A DNA stretch of 64,000 nt, from contig NZ_JPWI01000004.1 of assembly GCF_003326795.1 (NCBI RefSeq), positions 62,001 to 126,000 on the forward strand, in the 5' to 3' direction. The translations under genes were made by a program, and so were the position numbers. Shown piece after piece: positions 24,781-33,955 of this stretch. Position 1 is the stretch's first letter, and every line of letters starts with the position of its first letter. A model generated the notes under the pieces. The model worked only from the letters and a program-made list of their open reading frames with translations. It was not told the origin of the DNA and did no database searches. Source of the DNA: Thalassospira profundimaris. GTDB taxonomy: Bacteria; Pseudomonadota; Alphaproteobacteria; Rhodospirillales; Thalassospiraceae.

Positions 24781-25574
24781 TCGATGATTTTCTTGTGCGC
24801 GCCATTGTTGGTGGCGTGTTGCTGGCCTGCATCTGCGGTCCGTTCGGGGCTTTTATCGTCTGGCGGCGGATGGCGTTTTTTGGCGATATGCTGGCCCATT
24901 CCGCCTTGCTTGGCGTTGCTCTTGGTCTGTTGATCGGGGTGGACGTGCGGTTGGGCATGATTGCGACCTGTCTTGCCAGTGCCTTGATCCTGGCCTTTGG
25001 GCAGCGGCAATCAAAGATCGGCAGTGACACGGTTCTGGGCATGCTCGCCCATTCGACCCTGGCACTTGGCATGGTTGCTCTTGCCTTCGTACAGGGTGTC
25101 GCGGTTGATATCATGGCCTATCTGTTTGGTGATATTCTTGCCATCACCATGGGCGATATCTGGCTGATGCTGGGTGGGGGTGTCGTTGCAATTGGTGGCC
25201 TGATCTGGATGTGGCGACCGCTGCTCGCCCTGACGGTCAGTCCGGAAATTGCCGCTGCCGAAAGTATCCCGGTCGAACGTCTGCGTTTGATTTTCATGTT
25301 GCTGATGGCGCTTGTGATCGGTCTTGCGATCAAGATTGTCGGTGTTCTTCTGATCACGGCACTTTTGATCGTGCCAGCCGCCAGTGCACGGTTCTTTGCC
25401 AAAACGCCGGAACAGATGGCGATTGGGGCCGCATTGTTCGGGGCAGCATCGGTTCTGACAGGCATTGCGCTGTCATGGCATGTTGATACGCCAGCCGGGC
25501 CAAGCATCGTGATCTCGGCAGCGGGATTGTTTGTGATCAGTTCAATCGTGATGATGGGATTGCGTCGGCGCTAA
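24777..25574 (+). CDS. znuB: Zinc ABC transporter permease
   Basis: A 265-aa inner-membrane permease of the ABC-3 family with about eight hydrophobic segments. Typical parts: GPFGAFIVWRRMAFFGDMLAHSALLGVALG near residue 25, SDTVLGMLAHSTLALGMVAL, DILAITMGDIW, and IKIVGVLLITALLIVPAASAR. The ATG overlaps the znuC stop (ATGA), so expression is coupled. Its 3' end overlaps the end of the LysR gene on the other strand by 38 bp. Confidence 0.93.
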   Translation: MIDDFLVRAIVGGVLLACICGPFGAFIVWRRMAFFGDMLAHSALLGVALGLLIGVDVRLGMIATCLASALILAFGQRQSKIGSDTVLGMLAHSTLALGMVALAFVQGVAVDIMAYLFGDILAITMGDIWLMLGGGVVAIGGLIWMWRPLLALTVSPEIAAAESIPVERLRLIFMLLMALVIGLAIKIVGVLLITALLIVPAASARFFAKTPEQMAIGAALFGAASVLTGIALSWHVDTPAGPSIVISAAGLFVISSIVMMGLRRR

Positions 25575-26487
25575 AGCCCGAAGGATATTGCGTTACGTCG
25601 TCACGGGAAAAATAAGCCGATATCGCATCAATCAGGCATCGCACGCGTTTTGGGACACTGTGCCCGGACGGATAGACAAGTTGTAAATCCGTAGGCGGCG
25701 GTGCAAAATCAGCCAGGATCGGGACAAGGCGCCCGTTTTTTACGTCGTCTTCGATGTCCCAGTGCGATTTCATGCAGATACCAAATCCTTCGACAGCCCA
25801 CTGGCGGATCAATGATCCTTCATTGGCTGTCCGGTTGCCCTTGATCTGAACCATTCTTTCACGACCATCAATCGTAAAGGGCCATTCCTGTTCGGGTTCG
25901 TTGCCAAAACGCATGACAAGGCAGTTATGCTGTTCTAGGTCCGCAGGCGTTTGTGGCGTGCCGTAACGGGCAAGATAATCGGGGGATGCAGAGGCAAATC
26001 GATGAACATCTCCAAGCTTGCGACGTTTAAGGCTGCTGTCGGCAAGCTTGCCATAACGCACGGCCAGATCGATGCCTTGCCCGACCAGATCAATATAGCC
26101 GTCGGACAAGAACAGATCGATTTCGATATCGGGATGTTTTTCGATGAAGTCGTTGAGGATCGACGCAATCCGGTGACGGCCAAGATCAAAGGTCACGCTG
26201 ATCCGGATCGGGCCCGACAGGCGATCCGCACCATGGCGGATCTGTGATTGCAGGTCATTGGCCTCTCCAACCAGTTGTCTTGCACCGTCAAGAAGGGTTC
26301 GTCCTTCTTCCGTCAGACTGATCGCGCGCGTGGTGCGGGTCAAAAGACGGGTGCCGTAATGGTCTTCAAGGGCAGCGACCCGTTCCGAAACCGTTGCCGG
26401 GGAAAATCCGAAATCACGCCCGGCCGCTGCAAGGCCGCCTTTTTCAACAATCCGGATGAAAAGCGAAAGGTTGGTCAATAAATCCAT
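25537..26487 (-). CDS. LysR-type transcriptional regulator
   Basis: A 316-aa regulator. The N-terminal winged helix reads LFIRIVEKGGLAAAGRDFGF then SPATVSERVAALEDHYGTRLL; a substrate-binding domain follows (PIRISVTFDLGRHRIASILND). It is divergent from the old-yellow-enzyme gene with 240 bp between starts. A T-N11-A style inverted repeat, ataatt-N5-aattat at 26515-26531, sits 28 nt from its own start as a LysR box would. It probably controls the reductase gene. Its tail overlaps znuB convergently. Confidence 0.9.
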   Translation of the reverse strand: MDLLTNLSLFIRIVEKGGLAAAGRDFGFSPATVSERVAALEDHYGTRLLTRTTRAISLTEEGRTLLDGARQLVGEANDLQSQIRHGADRLSGPIRISVTFDLGRHRIASILNDFIEKHPDIEIDLFLSDGYIDLVGQGIDLAVRYGKLADSSLKRRKLGDVHRFASASPDYLARYGTPQTPADLEQHNCLVMRFGNEPEQEWPFTIDGRERMVQIKGNRTANEGSLIRQWAVEGFGICMKSHWDIEDDVKNGRLVPILADFAPPPTDLQLVYPSGHSVPKRVRCLIDAISAYFSRDDVTQYPSGFSADAIPSSRLN

Positions 26488-26727
26488 TGTTCGGAATTTC
26501 CAAAAATATACTGCATAATTTTGGCAATTATTTTGAAAATCCGCAATCGATAAAGTCAGGGCAATGACGACGAGCGCCCTGAAAATGTGAGAATCAAAGA
26601 CTTATCAGGCTGAAAGAACGGCATATTTCGCATGATTTACCGTTCGCCGGTCCCCCATCCGCATAGTCGATACTTTTTGATCGACACGCTTTCAGGGCGT
26701 CCACATACCAGTGACAGGATCAATGAA

Positions 26728-27828
26728 ATGACGAACAATCTGTTTGCCCGATATGATTTGCGTGGACTTGAATTGCCAAACCGGATGGTGATGGCTCCGA
26801 TGACCCGTTGCCGCACCGATCAACCCGGTGACATCCCCAATGATCTGATGGCGACCTATTATGCGCAACGTGCCAGTACTGGCCTGATCGTGACCGAGGC
26901 CACCCAGGTCTCCAAACAGGGGCGCGGCTATTCCTTTACGCCGGGCATCTACACGGATGAACAGGTGGCAGGCTGGCAAAAGGTTACCAGGGCGGTTCAT
27001 GACGCGGGTGGTCGCATTTTCCTTCAACTTTGGCATGTCGGACGTATGAGCCATGCCAGCTTCCATGATGATGGTATGCCGATTGCGCCATCCGCATTGT
27101 CGCCCGACGCCCAGGTCTGGGTGGTCGATCCCGAAACCGGGCAGGGCGGTATGGTCGATTGCACACCGCCACGCGCAATGACCATTGATGATATCAATGA
27201 TGTCATCGAACAGTTTCGTATCGGCGCGGCCAATGCCGTCAAGGCGGGCTTTGATGGTGTCGAAATCCATGGGGCAAACGGCTATCTGATTGACCAGTTC
27301 CTGCGAACCACGTCAAACCAGCGCGATGATGCATATGGGGGAACGGCGGAAAATCGCATTCGCTTCCTGACCGAGGTGTGCGAGGCCGTGGTTGGAGAGA
27401 TCGGTGCGGATCGTGTTGGTATCCGTCTGGCTCCATTCATTACCCAGCGCAATATGAATGATCCGACGATCATTGATACGATATTGCTGGCCGCCAAGGA
27501 AATTGACCGGATCGGTCTTGCCTATATCCATCTGTCCGAGGCCGATTGGGACGATGCGCCGCAAATCCCCGAACAGTTCCGTAAGGATTTGCGTGCGGCC
27601 TATTCCGGATCCATCATTGTCGCAGGCAAGTATACCAAGGAACGCGGCGAGGCGATCCTTGCAACGGGATATGCCGATCTGGTGGCTTATGGACGTCCAT
27701 TTATCGCCAATCCTGATCTGGTGGCCCGGTTCAAGGGCGATCTGCCCCTTGACGAGCTTGATGGTGCGACATTGTTTGGCGGTGATGCCAGGGGATATAC
27801 GGATTATGTGTCAGCCGAAGCAGCCTGA
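26728..27828 (+). CDS. Alkene reductase, old yellow enzyme family (NemA-like)
   Basis: A 366-aa FMN enzyme reducing activated C=C bonds, nitro compounds or nitrate esters with NAD(P)H. Barrel marks: LPNRMVMAPMTRCR at the N-terminus, IFLQLWHVGRMSH, the ligand-binding pair in GVEIHGANGYLIDQFL (His and Asn), RTTSNQRDDAYGG, and GYADLVAYGRPFIANPDLV near the end. The ATG at 26728, with AGGA about 10 nt before, begins the family's normal N-terminus; the longer frame to 26632 runs through the promoter. The divergent LysR gene is the likely regulator. A hairpin terminator follows. Confidence 0.92.
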   Translation: MTNNLFARYDLRGLELPNRMVMAPMTRCRTDQPGDIPNDLMATYYAQRASTGLIVTEATQVSKQGRGYSFTPGIYTDEQVAGWQKVTRAVHDAGGRIFLQLWHVGRMSHASFHDDGMPIAPSALSPDAQVWVVDPETGQGGMVDCTPPRAMTIDDINDVIEQFRIGAANAVKAGFDGVEIHGANGYLIDQFLRTTSNQRDDAYGGTAENRIRFLTEVCEAVVGEIGADRVGIRLAPFITQRNMNDPTIIDTILLAAKEIDRIGLAYIHLSEADWDDAPQIPEQFRKDLRAAYSGSIIVAGKYTKERGEAILATGYADLVAYGRPFIANPDLVARFKGDLPLDELDGATLFGGDARGYTDYVSAEAA

Positions 27829-27838
27829 CACAATGAGG

Positions 27839-27872
27839 AACGGGCGGCATCATGTGCCGCCCGTTTGCTTTT
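27839..27872 (+). terminator. Rho-independent terminator after the alkene reductase
   Basis: Perfect 11-bp repeat aacgggcggca / tgccgcccgtt with a 5-nt loop, then tgctttt. It lies 10 nt past the stop. Confidence 0.85.
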
Positions 27873-27894
27873 CAACGATCTTTGATGCCGCGAT

Positions 27895-29079
27895 TCAGGC
27901 CGACTTCAGTCTTTGGAAACCGGCGTCAAGATCGGCAATCAAATCATCCGGGTCTTCAAGACCGATATGAAGACGGATAAGTTGGCCTTCCTCGTCCCAT
28001 TTCGTCGCCGTGCGGATGCCTTTCGGATCTGATGGCAGGATCAGGCTTTCGAACCCGCCCCAGCTAAAGCCCATGCCAAACAGTTCCATGTTGTCGACCA
28101 TATTGGCGAGCTGAGCCTTTTCGACCGGCTCCATCACAAAGGAAAACAGGCCGCAGGCACCGGTGAAATCACGTTTCCAGATCGCATGGCCCGGATCATC
28201 GGGCAGGGCCGGGTGCAGCACACGTTTGACTTCGCTGCGCGTTTGCAGCCAGTTGGCGACCTTAAGGCCGCTTTCATGATGCTGTTTCAGGCGCACACCA
28301 AGAGTGCGAAGACCACGTTGTGCGAGATAGCAATCATCAGGACCAATCGCATCGCCCGAAATGATGATCTGTTTCTTGATAGTCAGAAGGTCTTCTTCGG
28401 TCGCGGTCGTGATCGTGCCCATCATGACGTCGGAATGACCGACGATATATTTGGTGCCAGCCTGAACCGAGACATCAACACCAAGTTCAAACGGACGGCA
28501 CAGGATCGGGGATGCCCAGGTGTTATCAAGCAGCACCTTGACGTCACGTGCATGAGCTGCTGCGGCAATTGCGGGGATATCCTGCATCTCAAACGTCAGG
28601 GAACCCGGGCTTTCACACCAGACAAGAACGGTATTGTCGCGGATAAGACCGGCAATATCACCACCGATGGCCGGATCGTAATATTCGGTTTCAACACCAA
28701 ACTTCCTAAGGAAGCTGTTGCACAGATTGCGAGTCGGATAATAGGTGCTGTCGGTGACCAGAATATGATCGCCCGGCTTTACAAAAGCCAGGATCGTGTT
28801 GGTGATTGCCGCAACGCCTGATGATACGCAAAGCGTGCCAAAGCCGCCTTCAAGTTCAGCCACGGCTTCTTCCAGCAGGAAGCGGGTCGGGGTGCCATGA
28901 CGCCCATAGGTGACCTTGCCCGGTGCAGATGCACCAGCCTTTTCAAGTTCGGCAAGACTGTCAAACAGGATGGTCGATGCGTGCAAAACCGGTGGATTGA
29001 CCACGCCATGATACTGGCTCGACCGGCGACCGGCATGAACCAGTTGGGTTGCCGTCTTTTTGGGGCTGTTGGCAGACAT
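27895..29079 (-). CDS. metC: Cystathionine beta-lyase
   Basis: A 394-aa PLP enzyme that splits cystathionine into homocysteine, pyruvate and ammonia. MetC-type features: TQLVHAGRRSSQYHGVVNPP, ASTILFDSLAEL, VTYGRHGTPT, LCVSSGVAAIT, LLDNTWASP, QAGTKYIVGHSD with the PLP lysine, and GFSWGGFESLILP. It differs clearly from the other transsulfuration enzyme at 1379-2533. The start is at the ATG at 29079, with AAGGAG about 12 nt upstream. It is divergent from the threonine dehydratase-like gene, which handles another amino acid of the same metabolic neighbourhood. Confidence 0.9.
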   Translation of the reverse strand: MSANSPKKTATQLVHAGRRSSQYHGVVNPPVLHASTILFDSLAELEKAGASAPGKVTYGRHGTPTRFLLEEAVAELEGGFGTLCVSSGVAAITNTILAFVKPGDHILVTDSTYYPTRNLCNSFLRKFGVETEYYDPAIGGDIAGLIRDNTVLVWCESPGSLTFEMQDIPAIAAAAHARDVKVLLDNTWASPILCRPFELGVDVSVQAGTKYIVGHSDVMMGTITTATEEDLLTIKKQIIISGDAIGPDDCYLAQRGLRTLGVRLKQHHESGLKVANWLQTRSEVKRVLHPALPDDPGHAIWKRDFTGACGLFSFVMEPVEKAQLANMVDNMELFGMGFSWGGFESLILPSDPKGIRTATKWDEEGQLIRLHIGLEDPDDLIADLDAGFQRLKSA

Positions 29080-29285
29080 TGGTGGTGCTTCTCCTTGATG
29101 GGCGAGTTCGGGGCGTGGCGTCATTTTTGTTATGACTAAGTCAAACCATCTTGGGCGGCTGCCATCAAGGATTTTTGCGCAAAAGTCATTGTGAAATCAG
29201 TGATCCGGGTTATTTCTGGATGTCTGACCAATTGGTCGCCACCACAAATCCGATAAAAAGAACATCCAGTTCCCAAGGAGGCCCC

Positions 29286-30242
29286 GTGATCGAACTTCAG
29301 GATTTCCGCGCTGCGCGTCGTGCCATTTCCGACCATATGCGTCTGACGCCAGTTTATGCCGCAAGCAACTTTGCCGATAACATGGCCTTTGGCAGTGCGA
29401 AGCGCATTCCGGAACTTTTCCTGAAACTTGAAAACATGCAGGTCACCGGATCGTTCAAGGCACGCGGGGCGATGAATGCGGCCCTTGCCCTTGATGACGC
29501 AAAGCGATCCATGGGGCTGTGCACCGCATCGGGTGGCAATCATGGCATGGGGGTTATCCATGCCGCGCGCACCCTTGGTGTGCCGGTCAAAATCTTTTTG
29601 CCGACCAATACGCCCAAGCCCAAAATCGAAAAGCTGCGCGCGCAAGGTGTTGATGTAGCCCTGATCGGGGCTGTGTGGGACGACGCCAACCGTGCGGCCA
29701 TGGACCATGCACGCGAAAGCGGCATGGCCTATATCCATCCGTTTGCCGATCCCAGGGTAATTGCAGGCCAGGGCACCATTGCGCTGGAGCTTCTGGAACA
29801 ACAACCCGATCTTGATACGCTTGTGGTTGCGATTGGTGGTGGTGGGCTGATTTCCGGTGTCGCGACCGCGGCCCGGTTGTTGCGCCCGTCCATTCGGGTG
29901 ATCGGGGTTGAACCGACCGGGGCTGCGACCCTGTTTGAAAGCCTAAAGGCAAATGAAGTCGTGACCCTGCCAAGTGTCAATACGGCCGCGACCAGTCTGG
30001 CCCCGCGTCAGTCATCGGCCCTTAATGTCGATCTGATCGGCAAGAATGTTGATCGCATTGCATTGGTCAGTGACGAGGAAATGCAAAAAGCCGCAAACTG
30101 GCTTTGGAAGGACCTTGGCATTGCTGTCGAACTTTCTGCTGCGGCCGGGATTGCGGCAATCATGACAGATCGTCTGGGGGTGAATGATCCGGGCCGGGTT
30201 GGTGTTATCATTTGCGGCACCGGGACCGACGGGATCAAGTAA
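29286..30242 (+). CDS. Threonine/serine dehydratase-like PLP enzyme
   Basis: A 318-aa fold-type II PLP enzyme, the size of a catabolic or short-form threonine dehydratase or serine racemase, without the C-terminal ACT domain of biosynthetic IlvA. Visible: LKLENMQVTGSFKARGAMNA with the Schiff-base Lys, TASGGNHGMGV substrate loop, VVAIGGGGLISGVATAA phosphate-binding glycine run, and IICGTGTDGIK at the end. GTG at 29286 is chosen because AAGGAGG lies 4 nt before it; an ATG at 29220 is in frame but lacks such a site. Possible substrates are threonine, serine or hydroxyaspartate. Confidence 0.87.
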   Translation: MIELQDFRAARRAISDHMRLTPVYAASNFADNMAFGSAKRIPELFLKLENMQVTGSFKARGAMNAALALDDAKRSMGLCTASGGNHGMGVIHAARTLGVPVKIFLPTNTPKPKIEKLRAQGVDVALIGAVWDDANRAAMDHARESGMAYIHPFADPRVIAGQGTIALELLEQQPDLDTLVVAIGGGGLISGVATAARLLRPSIRVIGVEPTGAATLFESLKANEVVTLPSVNTAATSLAPRQSSALNVDLIGKNVDRIALVSDEEMQKAANWLWKDLGIAVELSAAAGIAAIMTDRLGVNDPGRVGVIICGTGTDGIK

Positions 30243-30320
30243 ATCCCAAAAGACAGACGGGCAGGGAGTTTCCTTGTCCGTTTCTGTCTGTAGCCCGTTT
30301 TGTTCGAGCTTTGGGCAAAT

Positions 30321-30356
30321 AAAAAGGGATGGAACCATTGGGCTCCATCCCTTTTT
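30321..30356. terminator. Bidirectional terminator between the dehydratase and rpmF
   Basis: Perfect 13-bp repeat aaaaagggatgga / tccatcccttttt with a 10-nt loop. T runs exist on both strands, so it can end both converging transcripts. Confidence 0.9.
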
Positions 30357-30440
30357 AAACCAGACGCCATCTGAAATCAGATAGCGTGGAATTTTGTAGC
30401 GTCGCAAACCGCCAAAGAGCCAGAGCTCTCCGGGACGGAA

Positions 30441-30620
30441 TTACATCTTCGGCTCGACCACCTGACGACCACGGTACATACCGGTGTTCGGGTCAATGTG
30501 GTGCGGGCGATGCAGTTCGCCGGTCTCTTTGTCTTCGCGGTACGAGCCCTTGGCGAGCTTGTCATGCGAGCGACGCATGCCCTGACGGGACTTGGTCACT
30601 TTTTTCTTTGGCACTGCCAT
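30441..30620 (-). CDS. rpmF: 50S ribosomal protein L32
   Basis: A 59-aa protein: [20 protein letters not shown], then [20 protein letters not shown] and KM at the end. This is the alphaproteobacterial L32. It has no cysteines, so it is a zinc-free form. GAGGA lies about 10 nt before the ATG. It converges on the dehydratase gene at a shared terminator. It is too short for a standard 60-codon cut-off and is easily missed. Confidence 0.97.
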   Translation of the reverse strand: MAVPKKKVTKSRQGMRRSHDKLAKGSYREDKETGELHRPHHIDPNTGMYRGRQVVEPKM

Positions 30621-30661
30621 GGGTCATCATCCTCTGGCTTGGGTAAACTCAGGCGCGCTTG

Positions 30662-31348
30662 TTACCTTGCGCGGTCGGGAAAGTCAACGACCAAAGTGCC
30701 AGAATCTGCATTATTTGCATTTTCCGGCCTACTTTCGGCATCAGGCGCGTCACCACCAGATTGTCCACCACGATCAACATGATGATCAATATGCGGGATC
30801 AGCCCAACATCGCGCGGATCGTCGATAATGTCCGTTCGCTGGTCGTATACAACAAAGCCTGCCTTTTGGTAAGCCCCCAATGCACTTGGATGGTCCAAAG
30901 TGCAGGTATTTACCGTAACCCGCGCGGGCTTTAGGCTCCAGGCGGTATCAATCGCCCAGTTCAGCAGATATTTGCCATATCCCTTGCCAATGAATTCCGG
31001 GATCAGCCCCATATAATGCAGGTCAATGGTGCGGTCTTTTTCAAGTCCGGTCAGATCAAGTTCGCAATAGCCCGCAGGGACACCCGCGACATAAAGCACA
31101 TAGACATGTGTTTCCGGGTTGGAAATCAGCGGAGCAAGTTCCTCGTCGCTCATCAGGCGGCGTTGCCACCAAAGCCATGGCTCCCCGACGGTATTATATA
31201 AGTAGCGATAAAAAGACAGGGTGGGGTCTTCGGCACGGATGATCGCGACCTTGCCCGGCGGAATGATTGCCGGTGCACGGTCGGGCGGGCTTTGCATTTC
31301 CAGAAAGCTGACAACAACTTCCAGCTTGCGCGGATTGGATGGGCTCAT
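30662..31348 (-). CDS. GNAT family N-acetyltransferase
   Basis: A 228-aa acetyltransferase. The acetyl-CoA site reads LIPEFIGKGYGKYLLNWAID (Q/RxxGxG/A-type loop), followed by VTVNTCTLDHPSALGAYQKA, the last GNAT motif, and GFVVYDQRT. The N-terminal about 40 residues and a C-terminal tail of about 35 charged residues lie outside the fold. Its ATG overlaps the stop of the upstream GNAT (31345-31348), so two acetyltransferases are made from one message. Substrate unknown. Confidence 0.85.
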   Translation of the reverse strand: MSPSNPRKLEVVVSFLEMQSPPDRAPAIIPPGKVAIIRAEDPTLSFYRYLYNTVGEPWLWWQRRLMSDEELAPLISNPETHVYVLYVAGVPAGYCELDLTGLEKDRTIDLHYMGLIPEFIGKGYGKYLLNWAIDTAWSLKPARVTVNTCTLDHPSALGAYQKAGFVVYDQRTDIIDDPRDVGLIPHIDHHVDRGGQSGGDAPDAESRPENANNADSGTLVVDFPDRAR

Positions 31349-31863
31349 TGGTCTAAACTCTTGCGCATGATTGTATTTTGACGGCAGACAGGTGTTGGCT
31401 GTGTGGGGGCGCCGTCAATCAAGTCATAGCCGAGTTTGGCGTAAAAATCACCCGCTGTGGCATTTTCAATCGTGACCCGGATTTCGGATAGGCCGATGGC
31501 GCGCAGGATATCTTCGGCCAGCGTGACCAGTTCACGACCCAGTCCCGAATTCTGTATGTCCGGGGCAATCGCCAGATAATGAATCCAGCCATAAAAATTG
31601 TCATGGCCGGTCATCATGGTGGCGATGATCTGATGGTTTTGGGGGTGGCGGGCAATAATCAGGCTGCCATGGGCGGAATTAACACAGTTTTCGATATCCT
31701 GCCTGGCATCGCGAATTGCCGGGATCAATCTGGTTGCAATCCAGAGGGTGGTGATGGCCGCAATATCGTCACTGGTCGGGGATTTAAGCTGTTCAAGAAT
31801 AATGCCTGCTCCGCCGCGGGCTGTTTCATGAATATTCAGACCAGATTGCGACGGTGCAGGCAT
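31345..31863 (-). CDS. GNAT family N-acetyltransferase
   Basis: A 172-aa acetyltransferase: YGWIHYLAIAPDIQNSGLGR carries the beta4 and acetyl-CoA loop, and VTIENATAGDFYAKLGYDLI the final motif. The frame is open upstream to 32130 over the sulfurtransferase gene; the ATG at 31863 (MPAPSQSG) is the first sensible start and lies 41 nt after that gene's stop. It shares an operon with the following GNAT and probably with the sulfurtransferase. Confidence 0.82.
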   Translation of the reverse strand: MPAPSQSGLNIHETARGGAGIILEQLKSPTSDDIAAITTLWIATRLIPAIRDARQDIENCVNSAHGSLIIARHPQNHQIIATMMTGHDNFYGWIHYLAIAPDIQNSGLGRELVTLAEDILRAIGLSEIRVTIENATAGDFYAKLGYDLIDGAPTQPTPVCRQNTIMRKSLDQ

Positions 31864-31903
31864 ATGAAACTCTTGAACTTTTCGAGATGCCGGGTGGTCC
31901 TGA

Positions 31904-32761
31904 TCAGGCAGGACCAGTATCAACCGGGCTGTCTTCGGTTGTGGCCCACTGCGCCCAGGACCCGTCAAAGACGGCAACCTGTTTGTGGCCGGCGATATAG
32001 GCGCCCATGGCGAGCACGCAGGCCGTAACACCCGACCCGCAGGTTGCAACAACCGGCTTGTCCAGATTGACGCCAGCCTGTTCAAACGCGCCCTTGATTT
32101 CCTCTGGCCCCTTGAAGGTGCCATCGGCATTCAACAGCACATTGAAAGGCAGGTTGTAGGAACCCGGAACGTGGCCCGATTTACCCCATGGATCGGCAAC
32201 TTCGCCACGGAAACGTTCGCCAGCACGGGCATCGACAAGTTGTTCGCGCTTGGTCTTGACGTTTGACATCACCTGATCAATCTCGCGCAGCAGGAAGCTG
32301 TTGGCGCGCGCAGTGAAATGGCGTTCGCGTGGCGGGGTCGGTGTGTCGGTAACCGGGCGGTTTTCGGCAAGCCATTTGGGCAGGCCACCATCAAGCACAA
32401 CCACGTCATTATGACCGAAGTGACGCAGCATCCACCATGCGCGGCAGGCGGCAAGAGCCGATCCCGTCTGACCATAAACAACAATGCGTACGCCATCCCC
32501 AAGGCCAAGTTTGCGTACCTTGGCCGAAAACTTGATCGCGTCGGGCATCATGTGCGGCAGCGGGGCGCTGTCGTCAGCGGCAATTTCATCAATGTCAAAA
32601 AACACCGCACCGGGAATGTGCTGCGCATCGTAGATCTCGCGGGCATTTTTATTGTCAGCTGGCATGTACCAGCTTGCATCCACGACGCGGACATCCGGTG
32701 CGTCGAGGTGATCCGCCAGCCACTGGGTTGTGACCAGGGCATCGGAAAGTGGGTCAGTCAT
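31904..32761 (-). CDS. sseA: 3-mercaptopyruvate sulfurtransferase-like (tandem rhodanese)
   Basis: A 285-aa protein with two rhodanese domains. The inactive N-terminal one contains RVVDASWYMPADN and HIPGAVFFDIDEIAADDS; the active C-terminal one has LVDARAGERFRGE, GHVPGSYNLPFN and the catalytic loop ATCGSGVTACV. The loop CGSGVTA is the mercaptopyruvate sulfurtransferase form rather than the thiosulfate CRKGVT form. It moves sulfur from 3-mercaptopyruvate to cyanide or thiols. ATG 32761 with GGAG 8 nt before is the start; a TTG two codons earlier is less likely. Confidence 0.9.
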   Translation of the reverse strand: MTDPLSDALVTTQWLADHLDAPDVRVVDASWYMPADNKNAREIYDAQHIPGAVFFDIDEIAADDSAPLPHMMPDAIKFSAKVRKLGLGDGVRIVVYGQTGSALAACRAWWMLRHFGHNDVVVLDGGLPKWLAENRPVTDTPTPPRERHFTARANSFLLREIDQVMSNVKTKREQLVDARAGERFRGEVADPWGKSGHVPGSYNLPFNVLLNADGTFKGPEEIKGAFEQAGVNLDKPVVATCGSGVTACVLAMGAYIAGHKQVAVFDGSWAQWATTEDSPVDTGPA

Positions 32762-32974
32762 GGACAAGCTCCGATTAGCAATGTGGGTATTGCACGACCC
32801 CGGTTGATCCCGGGATCATTATATTGTGTGGTCCTGATGGTCTTATATGACTTCTTGTTGTTCAAATTTGTAATGGTACTTGCGGAAACTGGCAACCGGC
32901 AGTCATGTCGGCAGCCCTGATTTCCGGTGTTTTGATGCCGGAATGCAGTGCTTTGGCCGTCTGGTGTGCCAATC

Positions 32975-33685
32975 CTATTGGGCGAATACGATATTGATCC
33001 GTCGGTTCTGACGGCCTTTTTTCTCGATTTTGGCAACACTCACCGGGCCGATTTCACCGGTTTTGCGTACATGGGTACCGCCGCAGGGTTGGAAGTCGAT
33101 CCCCTCGATCGTCACGGTCCGGATCGAATTGCCATCCATGGGTGGCTGCACTGACATGGTGCGCACAAGTTCCGGATTGGCTTTAAGTTCGGCGATGCTG
33201 ATTTCGCCATCATAAACATCGGCGTCACGTGCAATCAGTTCATTGAGTTTTTCAGTGATCTCGTCCTTGTCCAAAGCGATATCAGGCAGGTTGAAATCAA
33301 GGCGCGCCTTGTGTGCGGCAATGTTGCCGCCGGTCACGTCGCCCTCGATGACCGCGCAAAGAAGATGCAGGCAGGTGTGAAAGCGCATCAGTTTGTGCCG
33401 GTTGTCCCAGTCAAGTTCGGCTGTGATTGCATCGCCAACCGCCGGAAGAGGGTGGTCATCGGCGATAATATGAAGAATTCGGCCGGTTTCGCGATCCTTG
33501 ACGGTGGTGGCAACAGGAAGAACAGTGCCGGACGCGGTTTTGAGGATGCCAATATCCCCGGTCTGACCGCCAGCGGTGGCGTAGAAGACAGTCTGATCAA
33601 GCTCGATGCCGCGTTCTGAAACGCTTTTCACGGTCGCATCGCAGCTTTGGGCATAGGCGTCTTCGCGAAACAAAAGGCGTGTCAT
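32975..33685 (-). CDS. Alanyl-tRNA editing protein AlaX
   Basis: A 236-aa free-standing homologue of the alanyl-tRNA synthetase editing domain; it removes serine or glycine wrongly attached to tRNA-Ala. The zinc site reads RFHTCLH (HxxxH) and FQPCGGTHV (CxxxH), and the N-terminal part has FYATAGGQTGDIG. Length and composition match the AlaX-M group rather than the short AlaX-S. Monocistronic. Confidence 0.9.
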   Translation of the reverse strand: MTRLLFREDAYAQSCDATVKSVSERGIELDQTVFYATAGGQTGDIGILKTASGTVLPVATTVKDRETGRILHIIADDHPLPAVGDAITAELDWDNRHKLMRFHTCLHLLCAVIEGDVTGGNIAAHKARLDFNLPDIALDKDEITEKLNELIARDADVYDGEISIAELKANPELVRTMSVQPPMDGNSIRTVTIEGIDFQPCGGTHVRKTGEIGPVSVAKIEKKGRQNRRINIVFAQ

Positions 33686-33823
33686 GATTGTTTATCCTTC
33701 CCTGATGGTGGCTTCAGATTTGCGCGACCTGTGATAGGCGGGGCGGCTGCGCATGTTCTTCACCGGAAATGAACATCTGTCATCTTCACGGGTGTTTTGT
33801 TCATGGTGTGGTGGTCGCGTCCT

Positions 33824-33955
33824 GATTGTCGAGGGTAAAATTGTCGGGCGACAATACTATGAATGTATGTTTGTGTACGTGAATCGGAAAATGATGTTGA
33901 ATATCGTACAATATGTATGGTATTGGGTTGTGCAAATCAGGAGAAGCAGCAACCT
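33824..33955. promoter_or_regulatory. AT-rich leader with ATTGTCG inverted repeat before an unidentified gene
   Basis: At 33840-33855 attgtcg-gg-cgacaat is a perfect 7-bp inverted repeat, with another attgtcg half-site at 33824. Further on are several tatgtat/gtac-like repeats. In the gap between the two unidentified genes aatgtcgaaa occurs twice (about 34635 and 34653). The repeats suggest a regulator site, but the protein is unknown. Confidence 0.4.
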
